Shown: positions 1 to 6,226, counted from the stretch's first letter. The stretch: 6,740 nt of DNA from Bacillota bacterium (GCA_023456995.1 JAEWNU010000027.1:1-6740); one strand, 5' to 3'. Program-made: numbers and translations. The notes: generated by a model from the letters alone, not told the origin.

Positions 1-292
1 AGCTAAAGACGTCATGATCCAAGGCGGTTTTTAACATTTCTTCAGTCAGCTCAATGGTGGGGGGCTCCGGAGGTACTTCTTCGGATTGTTCTGCTGCGAT
101 TGAGGTTGGTTCGCTATCTGGCGCCACATCAGCAGGAGCCGTCTGTGACGCAGCTGAGACGCTTTGTTTTAGGTTGGGTGCGGTATTACCAGCGGCAGCA
201 GAATTGTCCTCACCAAAAATCATGACAACGGCAAAGAGCACAACAAATGTGGCGCCCAGTGTGATAAGAACTGTTTTTAGCGTTTTATTCAT
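1..292 (-). CDS. Unrecognised membrane-anchored protein, 3' end cut by the left edge
   Basis: The ATG at 290-292 opens a frame with no stop through 97 codons to the left edge, so only the N-terminus is visible. It starts MNKTLKTVLITLG and has one hydrophobic segment at about residues 8-27, read as an uncleaved signal anchor or signal peptide with no lipobox cysteine. Residues 28-79 form a low-complexity linker rich in Ala, Ser, Pro, Glu and Thr, ending in EEVPPEPPTIEL. A folded domain seems to begin near residue 80, with TEEMLKTALDHD. The gene starts 19 nt after the lemA stop, with a GCAGGGTGA ribosome binding site, so it is the fourth gene of the DUF2442-DUF3137-LemA operon. The layout suggests an extracytoplasmic domain tethered by a flexible stalk. 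I do not recognise the family, and the diagnostic part lies outside the window. Confidence 0.8.
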   Translation of the reverse strand, partial: MNKTLKTVLITLGATFVVLFAVVMIFGEDNSAAAGNTAPNLKQSVSAASQTAPADVAPDSEPTSIAAEQSEEVPPEPPTIELTEEMLKTALDHDVFS

Positions 293-311
293 ATGGATTC
301 ACCCTGCCCGT

Positions 312-851
312 TTACAGTTTCATGGCCACATCGGCCTTTTTAGTTTCATCCGCAACGAAAAAGTCGCGTTTGGAAAGCTGCATCGAATTTGCAACCATGC
401 TGCTGGGAAAAGTGACAATCAATTGGTTTAGCAAAGAAACATTGGCGTTATAAAGACGTCTGGACGCTTGCAAATGTTCCTCAACGTCTGCCGCCGATAC
501 TTGCAGCTGCTTAAAATTATCACTTGATCTTAGCTCAGGATAATTCTCAGCAAGCACACTGATGCGGTCGCGCATGTTGTCAAGCTGTTGGTTGATATCA
601 TTTTTTTCTGATACCGTCATACCTTTTCGAAGGTTAACAATTTTTTCGAATGTCTCTACTTCGTGCTTTGCATATGCCTTTGTAATTTCGAGCAGCTTGG
701 TCAAGGTATCGTAACGTTTTGTGAGTGCGACATCAATTCCCGAGCTGGCCTCATCAACTTTTACAAGAAGCTGCTTAAATTTGTTGCCAGTTGCGATCCA
801 CCAGATCAGCGGAATTAAAATTACTGCTACCAGAGCAATTATATAGGGCAT
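312..851 (-). CDS. lemA: LemA family protein
   Basis: A 179-aa protein, about the usual length for LemA. Residues 3-20 are a hydrophobic N-terminal anchor ending in WW, followed by a long helical, coiled-coil-like region. The family hallmarks are clear: YPELRSSDNFKQLQ at 104-117 and RRLYNANVSLLNQLI at 131-145, running into TFPSSMVA. LemA proteins are membrane-anchored helical bundles of unknown biochemical function, often coded beside DUF3137 or TPM-domain proteins; here DUF3137 lies just upstream. The ATG at 849-851 is preceded by AAGGAGA about 9 nt away, 23 nt after the DUF3137 stop, so the gene is translated within the operon. The C-terminal tail after the LemA core is short and lysine/aspartate-rich. 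Family assignment is confident; the role, perhaps envelope homeostasis, is inference. Confidence 0.93.
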   Translation of the reverse strand: MPYIIALVAVILIPLIWWIATGNKFKQLLVKVDEASSGIDVALTKRYDTLTKLLEITKAYAKHEVETFEKIVNLRKGMTVSEKNDINQQLDNMRDRISVLAENYPELRSSDNFKQLQVSAADVEEHLQASRRLYNANVSLLNQLIVTFPSSMVANSMQLSKRDFFVADETKKADVAMKL

Positions 852-874
852 AATATTTGTCTCCTTTTTCTATT

Positions 875-1786
875 TTAGTTGTTAGGTGCTGTGGCCAGTG
901 CATTATTTTCGAGGTTCATTAGAGTAATAAAATCAGTAATTACCTTTATGTCCTTTAAGACCAGCTGCTGTTCCTTCCAGATGGTACGGTTGGCAAAAAG
1001 ATTTGCCTCAAGCGAATCTTTCTTGCTGCTAATTGCCACATACAGCTTTTCATCCCTGAAGCACAGTGCGATTTTACCCTGATATTGATTTGAAAGCATA
1101 GTTATAGCCTCAACAATCTGGGGTGTCAGAATATAGAAAGCTGCCTGACCATCAGCGCAAAAGACATTAAAATTCTTATTAAACTGTTCTGATTCCATAA
1201 ACACCTGGTTTTGCGACTCTGTGAATCGGGTTTTGACAGCGCCGATGATGCCTTGATCAAATCCATTCGGATTAAAGCTTTTCCCCATAACTCTAACAGG
1301 TATTTTGGGCTGCTTTAAAAAGTCAAAAACAAGGAATCTGCCTGTAAAACACGTCTTTGTGTCCTCACGGGTCGAAATACCATCCTTGCCGATCCGGTGA
1401 ATTTTTTCCATAATAACAATATCCGCTTGCTTAAATTTGACCTTGCCATATGTCGCCTGGATTAAATCGTTGCTATGAAATTCATCCTGAAACTGAATCA
1501 GCGCCGAATTTTCAACTTCTTCTACATGTACACCCTGGTCTGGTGCATAGTAAAGCTCTGAGAATATCTCCGACAAGCTTGCTTTCACAATGTTATTTTT
1601 AAATGCAGATTTATAATCCTTCATCTTTTTATTAACTACTGCACAGAATAAAATTCCACCAATGATAAGCATAGCAAAGCTCAAAGGCGAAGGCCAAAAA
1701 GGGGTTGCCAAAACGACAATGGCAATGTTTATAACCAATAAGAGTTTTGCGCTTTTTCTTAATTTCTCAAGCTCTGATAATGTCAT
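875..1786 (-). CDS. DUF3137 membrane protein, LemA partner
   Basis: A 303-aa protein read from the ATG at 1784-1786. That start has GGAGGG 6 nt upstream; an in-frame TTG one codon earlier is less likely. A basic N-terminus (SELEKLRKSAK) leads into two membrane segments at about residues 15-28 and 36-51, then a large soluble domain beginning near KKMKDYKSAFK. The DYKSAFKNNIVK segment, the later YYAPDQGVHVEE, and the pattern of a short helix followed by a beta-rich domain fit the DUF3137 family. The region around residues 130-160 (KIHRIGKDGISTREDTK, then CFTGRFLVFDF) matches the family's central strand pattern. The C-terminal stretch LYVAISSKKDSLEANLFA is also typical. Function is unknown. DUF3137 genes commonly sit next to lemA, as here, which suggests the two act together at the membrane. 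The gene lies 16 nt after the DUF2442 stop. Confidence 0.85.
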   Translation of the reverse strand: MTLSELEKLRKSAKLLLVINIAIVVLATPFWPSPLSFAMLIIGGILFCAVVNKKMKDYKSAFKNNIVKASLSEIFSELYYAPDQGVHVEEVENSALIQFQDEFHSNDLIQATYGKVKFKQADIVIMEKIHRIGKDGISTREDTKTCFTGRFLVFDFLKQPKIPVRVMGKSFNPNGFDQGIIGAVKTRFTESQNQVFMESEQFNKNFNVFCADGQAAFYILTPQIVEAITMLSNQYQGKIALCFRDEKLYVAISSKKDSLEANLFANRTIWKEQQLVLKDIKVITDFITLMNLENNALATAPNN

Positions 1787-1802
1787 CAAAATCCCTCCAG
1801 CT

Positions 1803-2075
1803 TTATTGTGTTCGGTCGATCATCAAAAGGTCCATAAAATCATCTGCTGTGATGGTTACAAGCGCATTGTCATTAATTCCAAAAATCAGGGTGTCGCCAT
1901 CAGTACGTACACTGTCAAAAATTTCTTTGTCTTGCAGCTTGCCATAGCGCACTGAGCGCAGCCGACTGGTGAAATCAAAAAGAATTGCGTTGCCTGTTTC
2001 CATTTCAATCCTCAACTGATAATTAGGCAACGGTGTTACACTGCGGAAAACCCGCCTGTAAAAATACTTTTCCAA
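1803..2075 (-). CDS. DUF2442 domain protein, first gene of the lemA operon
   Basis: A small soluble protein of 90 aa if started at the TTG of 2073-2075 (MEKYFYRRVFRSV). The frame also has a TTG at 2082-2084, but that lies only 2 nt from the strong AGGAGG at 2087-2092, whereas the second TTG lies 11 nt away; I chose the second. The sequence FRSVTPLPNYQLRIEMETG, then FDFTSRLR, then GKLQDKEIFDSV follows the DUF2442 pattern (strand, gapped loop, strand, aspartate, and an L.D...F..V motif). It ends FMDLLMIDRTQ. DUF2442 proteins are small beta-rich proteins without an established activity, sometimes found in toxin-antitoxin-like pairs. No toxin partner is visible here, and the context is a membrane-protein operon. 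The gene starts just after an intrinsic terminator that follows the LAL regulator. Confidence 0.75.
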   Translation of the reverse strand: MEKYFYRRVFRSVTPLPNYQLRIEMETGNAILFDFTSRLRSVRYGKLQDKEIFDSVRTDGDTLIFGINDNALVTITADDFMDLLMIDRTQ

Positions 2076-2099
2076 TCCGCCCAAAACCTCCTCTCGTCT

Positions 2100-2140
2100 A
2101 AAAAACGAACCACCGTATTAAGCATACGGCAGTTCGTTTT
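2100..2140 (-). terminator. Intrinsic terminator after the LAL regulator gene
   Basis: Read on the minus strand, AAAACGAAC and CCGTAT pair with ATACGG and GTTCGTTTT around a 5-nt loop (GCTTA). The two junction bases on each side (TG opposite TG) form G-U wobbles, giving a continuous 17-bp RNA stem followed by six T. On the plus strand the same positions are C-A mismatches, so the minus strand is the functional direction. It begins 25 nt after the LAL stop and ends 7 nt before the AGGAGG of the DUF2442 gene. Confidence 0.78.
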
Positions 2141-2164
2141 ATAAGCATATTCCCCATCGGGTAT

Positions 2165-4660
2165 TTATTTAAGCGCGGTAGTTTCAAGCTGAACCCTTGA
2201 ATGAATTCCAAGCTTTTTGTAGATTTTTTTCAGTGTCATTTTAACTGTTTCCGCGGAGACACATAAGCGCGCGCCGATCTCCTTATTGGTTTTTCCCTCT
2301 TTGGCCAACATGGCGATTTCTTTTTCTCTTGGGGTTAACCCGAAACTACCGGCTGCCAAGTGCTTTTTAATTTTTTCAATGCCGCCGTTCTGCCTGCCAA
2401 CAAGGTTGTGAATTTTATATATTGCATCCGTGTGCGCTTCGGCTAGCGATGCATTTAGCAAAGGACCCAACAGCCTTGCATTTTCAGCAAACGGCAGAAA
2501 GACTGCATCCGGTAGCGCAAAATTCAGCGCCAGATTCAGCTGCTCACTCGCCTTTTCCGCCTGATTCGTATTTACATACGCTATAGCCAAATAGATGTGT
2601 TGATAAATTCGTGCCAGCAAAAGGCCCTGTGCTTCTGCACGGTCTATAAACAATTCGGACAGACCAATCAATTTGGCATATTGCCCGCTCGCAATCAAAT
2701 AACCGGCAAAAACCACCTGCCCAAATGGTACGGCTGCGGTATATAAAAGCCGCTCATGCTCCAACGGTTCAAATAGCCAGCTTTCAACAGCTTCGGCAAG
2801 ATCAAGCTGAACAAAGATAAAGCCTTTTATTAGCGCCTGAATATATCGGGAACGCGTTTTGTCGGCAACCAGTGTGCGTTTTTCCATACTGGCAATAATC
2901 TGCTCAAACAACGCCGCGCCACCGCGAAGAAGCGCAATTCTGAGCAGACACATTTCAGCACAAAAGCAGACACTGCTTTGCGCTTTCATTTCAGCTACAT
3001 ACAGCGCTTTATGGCAGCGTATTTCTGCACCAATATCATCACCCGAAAGCAACAGCGCCTCGGCATGCATGACAATCTCCCCACCCATACCGTGGTTATC
3101 TGACACCTTGTAATAATAGGGCATGCATTCATCCATGCATTGCAATTCCTGTTGCAATGCACCGCTTTCCCGCCAAAAAAGATAGACAACCGAAGGTGCA
3201 TCCATTGTCCACCCGTCTGTAAAGGTCAGCAGCTTTGATGCACCACCTAACAGGTGATATGCCTTCTTTTGCTCTTCGCTCATCAGCGCAATATTATTAA
3301 ACTTTGTCAGCGAGTTCATCAGAGCATATTCGCCGGACAGCTGTTCGATTTCGTCGGCCTGCAACTTTGTGTTTCCTTCGGTCAAAATCTGTGTAATGAT
3401 ACGGCAGAGTGCGCCAAAAAGCTCATATTCCCCCTGCATAAACATTTCAAAGGCAAACACGATTAAAATCCTGGGATAGTTTAACAACACCTCTTCCGGA
3501 CAATGTTTTATTAGGTTTGCAACAAGCTGGTCGCTGCCAAAGCCAACCCATTCATCCAGTTCACTGCACTTAAAGGGCAGCGAAAGCAGCCGCTCAAATT
3601 CATTTATTTCATAGTAGCACAGGGCAGCTTTATAATTTTGCGAAATTGCCGCATAGGCTGCGCCAGCCCTTAGGTAAACACTTTTGCCATATGCAGTCGC
3701 CTTTCTTTTTTCCATATGCTTTTTAAGATAGTCATGCAGCAGACTATGAAAAAAATAGGAGCGAGTATGTCCGTCATACCGAATAAAATCGTTCATTATT
3801 AGCAGATCGTTGGCGAAATCCGGTAATACGTCTGCATCAAGCATAACCAGCGCCTGTTTGAGTGTAAAGCGGTCAAAAAGCGATAGCGAAAGCAAAAAGT
3901 CCTGCTCCTGCGCACTCATACTGCTCCAGACAGCCGTTTCCAGCAGCCCGTCAATACCCACAGCATTCCCGAAAGCTCCCCTGAGCTCATAGTTCTTTTT
4001 TTGAAGGCAAAGTGCCGCGACCCACCCTTCAGTGTTTTGCCAGATACTGTTAAGTTCGTCATCTGAGAGGCGTATACCTGATTGTCTGAAAAACAGGCTG
4101 GTGTCTTCCTTGGAAAAGAAAAGATATGTACGATCAATGACCAGTCGGTGTGCATGTTGCAGTGTATTGGCAATGCTTTTCTTTTTAGGCGGCTGGGTGA
4201 TAACAATAATGTGAAAATTAGGATTAAACCCATTAAAAAAAGCGTTATCAAGCGCGTCAAAATACTCGTTTCGAATCAGCTGGTAATTATCAATTACCAA
4301 TACTGTTTCCTGTTGGCAGGAAATTTTTCTGATCAGTTCTATCAATTCATATAGATTATTCTTACAAGGAACACCAAGACTTTTCATTTTTAAAACGGTA
4401 TCGTTATCGAGAGAAAAAAGAATATTACAAATGCTCTCCCATGCCTTGTGCACGGGTTCCCCAAGACATGTGTACCAGTATACATTCCCAGCTGTTAGTG
4501 ATACATCCGACTTCAGATACGCTTTTACGGCCGTGGTTTTGCCAAATCCCGAAGGTGCTTCAACCAGAATAAGTGGATAATTAAGCATCTGAGTAAGCTG
4601 TCCCTCTAACAGTTTAGGAAAGCAATATGCATTACTTTTTTGATTTAGCAGATAAATCAC
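2165..4660 (-). CDS. LuxR family transcriptional regulator, LAL/MalT-like ATPase type
   Basis: An 831-aa cytoplasmic signal-transduction ATPase (STAND class) fused to a DNA-binding domain, near the usual LAL size. Residues 30-43 contain the Walker A motif (LVEAPSGFGKTT, Lys41). Walker B is VLVIDNY at 120-126, with Asn where LAL proteins usually have a second acidic residue. A winged-helix-like segment near residues 255-315 contains FFHSLLHDYLKKHM. A long helical repeat region (TPR-like) fills about 320-760. The C-terminal LuxR helix-turn-helix spans about 774-829: LTPREKEIAMLAKEGKTNKE, then VSAETVKMTLKKIYKKLGI. In this family an inducer and ATP bind and trigger oligomerisation on promoters; the ligand here is unknown. 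Translation starts at GTG (4658-4660), which overlaps the strong ribosome binding site, so a start at CTG 4649-4651 is possible. The gene is separated from the downstream lemA operon by a terminator. Confidence 0.93.
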   Translation of the reverse strand: MIYLLNQKSNAYCFPKLLEGQLTQMLNYPLILVEAPSGFGKTTAVKAYLKSDVSLTAGNVYWYTCLGEPVHKAWESICNILFSLDNDTVLKMKSLGVPCKNNLYELIELIRKISCQQETVLVIDNYQLIRNEYFDALDNAFFNGFNPNFHIIVITQPPKKKSIANTLQHAHRLVIDRTYLFFSKEDTSLFFRQSGIRLSDDELNSIWQNTEGWVAALCLQKKNYELRGAFGNAVGIDGLLETAVWSSMSAQEQDFLLSLSLFDRFTLKQALVMLDADVLPDFANDLLIMNDFIRYDGHTRSYFFHSLLHDYLKKHMEKRKATAYGKSVYLRAGAAYAAISQNYKAALCYYEINEFERLLSLPFKCSELDEWVGFGSDQLVANLIKHCPEEVLLNYPRILIVFAFEMFMQGEYELFGALCRIITQILTEGNTKLQADEIEQLSGEYALMNSLTKFNNIALMSEEQKKAYHLLGGASKLLTFTDGWTMDAPSVVYLFWRESGALQQELQCMDECMPYYYKVSDNHGMGGEIVMHAEALLLSGDDIGAEIRCHKALYVAEMKAQSSVCFCAEMCLLRIALLRGGAALFEQIIASMEKRTLVADKTRSRYIQALIKGFIFVQLDLAEAVESWLFEPLEHERLLYTAAVPFGQVVFAGYLIASGQYAKLIGLSELFIDRAEAQGLLLARIYQHIYLAIAYVNTNQAEKASEQLNLALNFALPDAVFLPFAENARLLGPLLNASLAEAHTDAIYKIHNLVGRQNGGIEKIKKHLAAGSFGLTPREKEIAMLAKEGKTNKEIGARLCVSAETVKMTLKKIYKKLGIHSRVQLETTALK

Positions 4661-4664
4661 CTCC
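4656..4664 (-). promoter_or_regulatory. Ribosome binding site overlapping the LAL start codon
   Basis: Read on the minus strand, GGAGGTGAT is a full nine-base match to the 16S anti-Shine-Dalgarno tail. The annotated GTG start lies inside it. The in-frame CTG at 4649-4651 sits 8 nt after GGAGG, an ideal distance. Using GTG would mean relying on the upstream AAGGGG at only 2 nt spacing. No ATG occurs before codon 25, which is too close to Walker A to be the natural start. Confidence 0.55.
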
Positions 4665-4731
4665 CCTTCTTGAAGTAGTACTCTCCTTTATCTCAGGTAA
4701 ACGCCTTAATAAAAAGAAAGATTTCCCCCAT

Positions 4732-4760
4732 ATTATATACAAATTAGCAAATTAAAAGAA
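4732..4760 (-). promoter_or_regulatory. Possible proximal promoter of the LAL regulator gene
   Basis: On the minus strand a perfect TATAAT lies at 4732-4737, with a T-rich but poor -35 (TTCTTT, 4755-4760) 17 nt upstream. Transcription would start near 4725 and leave a leader of about 65 nt before the LAL start. Just upstream, CACC and GGTG form a short dyad at 4763-4774 that could bind a regulator. The dyad is too short to be more than suggestive. Confidence 0.4.
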
Positions 4761-5003
4761 ATCACCTTTGGGTGTAAAGTTATCATTTGAGGCCAAAGAA
4801 TTCAAAGCGTTACACAACAAGACTATAAATTAGAAATACGTACGCAAGTAAAAATATGCTTGATTTTTATTTAGGCAAAGATTCAAAATATTTTCTAGTT
4901 CTACTGCATACACACTTAGGTTTTAATTTCATTCTTTCATCTTTCAAGTGGTATAAGATACCAATTTACGAGTTGCTGATTATTGCTAAATTTACACCTG
5001 TGA

Positions 5004-5036
5004 AAACGCCGTACAGGAACGTAATTCCTGTACGGC
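5004..5036 (-). terminator. Perfect 12-bp hairpin with short T-tract, likely minus-strand terminator
   Basis: GCCGTACAGGAA (5008-5019) and TTCCTGTACGGC (5025-5036) pair perfectly around a 5-nt loop. On the minus strand the stem is followed by GTTTTCAC, a four-T tract; on the plus strand ACACATGC follows, with no T-tract. It therefore fits a rather weak-tailed intrinsic terminator or attenuator for transcription coming from the strong promoter at 5079-5107. A protein-binding palindrome is the alternative. Confidence 0.5.
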
Positions 5037-5072
5037 ACACATGCACAATTAGACAGGCGCATAGCCTACCGA
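5004..5072 (-). ncRNA. Candidate small RNA or attenuated leader
   Basis: A near-consensus minus-strand promoter (5079-5107) predicts a start near 5072, and a strong hairpin plus TTTT follows at 5036-5004, which gives an RNA of about 70 nt. Inside it, AGGC and GCCT (5055-5058 with 5064-5067) form a small first hairpin with a 5-nt loop; the terminal 12-bp hairpin is the second. An intrinsic terminator at 5170-5197 would shield the unit from upstream minus-strand transcription. No open reading frame with a ribosome binding site is apparent within it. It may be a stand-alone small RNA, or the prematurely ended leader of the LAL gene whose start is about 350 nt further on. I do not recognise a known RNA family. 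Confidence 0.35.
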
Positions 5073-5078
5073 TAATTG

Positions 5079-5107
5079 ATTATACCAAAAATAGCCATAT
5101 TTTTCAA
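5079..5107 (-). promoter_or_regulatory. Strong sigma-A type promoter, minus strand
   Basis: On the minus strand TTGAAA (5102-5107) is followed by exactly 17 nt and then a perfect TATAAT (5079-5084), the best promoter match in the window. It points toward the hairpin at 5008-5036 and the LAL regulator. No start codon with a ribosome binding site follows closely, so its product is either a short RNA or a long leader to the LAL gene. Confidence 0.6.
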
Positions 5108-5169
5108 TGCTTCCAATCAATTCTATAATGATTTATCTAGTCTACTTAACTACCTACCTGTGGTAAAAT

Positions 5170-5197
5170 GAAAAAGCGCCCCTGTTATCAGGAGCAT
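5170..5197 (-). terminator. Minus-strand intrinsic terminator without an obvious gene
   Basis: On the minus strand GCTCCTG and CAGGGGC (plus positions 5189-5195 and 5178-5184) pair through seven positions, one a G-U wobble, around an ATAA loop. GC and five T then follow. On the plus strand the wobble becomes a C-A mismatch, so the minus strand is the better reading. No minus-strand gene ends here; the nearest gene upstream in that direction, WYL, is on the opposite strand. It may block antisense transcription from entering the unit at 5004-5107, or be left over from a lost gene. Confidence 0.5.
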
Positions 5198-5234
5198 TTT
5201 GTGGATAAGGTGCAGGTGGAGTATTTATACCTTG

Positions 5235-5260
5235 AAACACGACACGCTGTTGTCGTGTTT
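5235..5260 (+). promoter_or_regulatory. Inverted-repeat operator ahead of the WYL regulator gene (copy 1)
   Basis: Two perfect 10-bp arms, AAACACGACA and TGTCGTGTTT, flank a 6-bp centre. The element ends 6 nt before the -10 box (TATACT, 5267-5272) and covers the -35 region, so a bound protein would sit where RNA polymerase binds. A second copy lies after the WYL gene at 6197-6222. Because the right arm runs into TTTTT it could also act as a weak plus-strand terminator, but its duplication at the next promoter favours an operator. Confidence 0.6.
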
Positions 5261-5263
5261 TTG

Positions 5264-5284
5264 TGTTATACTGATATTGGTGAT
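5264..5284 (+). promoter_or_regulatory. Extended -10 promoter and start region of the WYL gene
   Basis: TG at 5264-5265 followed by one base and TATACT (5267-5272) forms an extended -10 element, which compensates for the lack of a good -35. The predicted start, near 5279, leaves only about 10 nt before the ATG at 5290. The ribosome binding site GGTGAT (5279-5284, 5 nt from the ATG) would then lie at the extreme 5' end of the mRNA. Confidence 0.5.
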
Positions 5285-5289
5285 GAAAG

Positions 5290-6198
5290 ATGAAACTCGA
5301 CCGACTACTTGGTATACTTACCATACTTCTTCAAAAAGACCGCATGACCGCGCCTGAGTTGGCTGAAAAGTTCGAGGTCAGCCGCCGTACAATCGGGCGC
5401 GATATTGACGCAATGTGCAGGGCGGGAATCCCCGTAGTGGCCCATCAAGGAAGCGGCGGCGGTATTTCGATCGCCGAAGGGTTCAAACTGGACAAGAGCG
5501 TCTTAACGGCAGATGAATTGTCCAGTATTATCGCCGCGTTGAAAGGGATTGGCAGCGTGTCGGAGCAGTCAAATATCGAGCGCGTCTTAGACAAACTCCG
5601 CGCCAATACTGACGCGGTTGTTTCAATGCGCGAGCCTGTCATTATCGACCTCGCTTCGCATGACAGGGGGCAACTTACCGATAAAATTGAACTGATAAAA
5701 CGCGCCGTGCTTTACGGTCAGATCATTGAGTTTGACTATTTCTACGAAAAAGGTGAATCCCATCGCCATATTGAACCATACTTCGTTATTTTTCAATGGA
5801 CAGCGTGGTATGTTTTCGGGTTTTGTTTGGAGCGGTCAGATTTTCGGCTGTTCAAACTCCAACGCCTGTGGAGTCTTCGTTTATGTGGCGAGAGGTTTGT
5901 ACCACGCGAAATCCCGACGGAGAAGCGTGACTTTAAAGCGTGGTTTGAGGAAGATAAAGAAAATAAACTGGTCGCGCTGTTTGATCCATCAGAAAAGTAT
6001 CAGCTTATCGAAACCTACGGACCCCATTGCTACGAAGAAACAGCCGAGGGATTGCGTTTTGAAATCAAGTTTACGAAACGCGATTATATTCTAGTCTGGC
6101 TGCTCGGCTTTGGCGGCAAAGTAAAAGTGTTAGAGCCGGAATATATCGTGGAAAATCTGAAAACCGCCGCTGAAAATATTTTATCGAGGTACAAATAA
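5290..6198 (+). CDS. WYL domain transcriptional regulator (YafY/DeoR-like)
   Basis: A 302-aa cytoplasmic DNA-binding regulator of normal family length. Residues 1-60 form a winged helix-turn-helix, with LAEKFEVSRRTIGRDIDAMC (24-43) covering the recognition helix and GSGGGISIAEGFKL (54-67) the wing. The WYL ligand-sensing domain runs from about 129 to 205. Its signature is WYV (173-175) in place of Trp-Tyr-Leu, within TAWYVFGFC, followed by FRLFKLQRL, which carries the conserved basic residues. The C-terminal 225-300 region matches the WCX extension. WYL domains bind small ligands or nucleic acids and tune transcription; the ligand here is unknown. Copies of one operator lie before this gene and just after it, overlapping its stop codon, which implies autoregulation and control of the DUF3795 gene. 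Some WYL regulators control defence systems, but none is seen here. Confidence 0.93.
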   Translation: MKLDRLLGILTILLQKDRMTAPELAEKFEVSRRTIGRDIDAMCRAGIPVVAHQGSGGGISIAEGFKLDKSVLTADELSSIIAALKGIGSVSEQSNIERVLDKLRANTDAVVSMREPVIIDLASHDRGQLTDKIELIKRAVLYGQIIEFDYFYEKGESHRHIEPYFVIFQWTAWYVFGFCLERSDFRLFKLQRLWSLRLCGERFVPREIPTEKRDFKAWFEEDKENKLVALFDPSEKYQLIETYGPHCYEETAEGLRFEIKFTKRDYILVWLLGFGGKVKVLEPEYIVENLKTAAENILSRYK

Positions 6199-6222
6199 AC
6201 AAGACGCCCTGTTGTCGTGTTT
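6197..6222 (+). promoter_or_regulatory. WYL operator copy 2, ahead of the DUF3795 gene
   Basis: This element matches copy 1 at 23 of 26 positions (differences at 6, 10 and 12). The right arm TGTCGTGTTT is unchanged, while the left arm AAACAAGACG is degenerate and breaks the perfect dyad. It begins on the last two bases of the WYL stop codon and ends 7 nt before the -10 of the next promoter, nearly the same geometry as copy 1. Confidence 0.6.
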
Positions 6223-6226
6223 GCCG

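Larger units (their letters stand above)
4661..5289. other. Gene-free intergenic region between divergent gene sets
   Basis: About 630 bases with no convincing protein gene. It separates the minus-strand LAL/lemA set from the plus-strand WYL set. The left half is AT-rich. It contains minus-strand promoters at 4732-4760 and 5079-5107, a perfect 12-bp hairpin at 5008-5036, a minus-strand terminator at 5170-5197, and the WYL operator and promoter at 5235-5272. A plus-strand promoter-like pair (TTCAAA 4801-4806, 17 nt, TATAAA 4824-4829) has no gene after it. Confidence 0.8.

Noticed and set aside
54..431. 125-aa plus-strand open frame at the left edge
   Set aside because: It lies opposite the membrane-anchored gene and the end of lemA, both with clear ribosome binding sites and, for lemA, family motifs. 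It is an antisense shadow.
4801..4829. Plus-strand promoter-like pair TTCAAA, 17 nt, TATAAA
   Set aside because: Reasonable sequence, but no gene or RNA structure with a plus-strand terminator follows. In AT-rich DNA such pairs arise by chance.
4856..5128. 90-aa plus-strand open frame in the intergenic region
   Set aside because: It lacks a ribosome binding site, has no recognisable domain, and runs across the perfect hairpin at 5008-5036 and the minus-strand promoter. It looks like a chance frame in AT-rich DNA.
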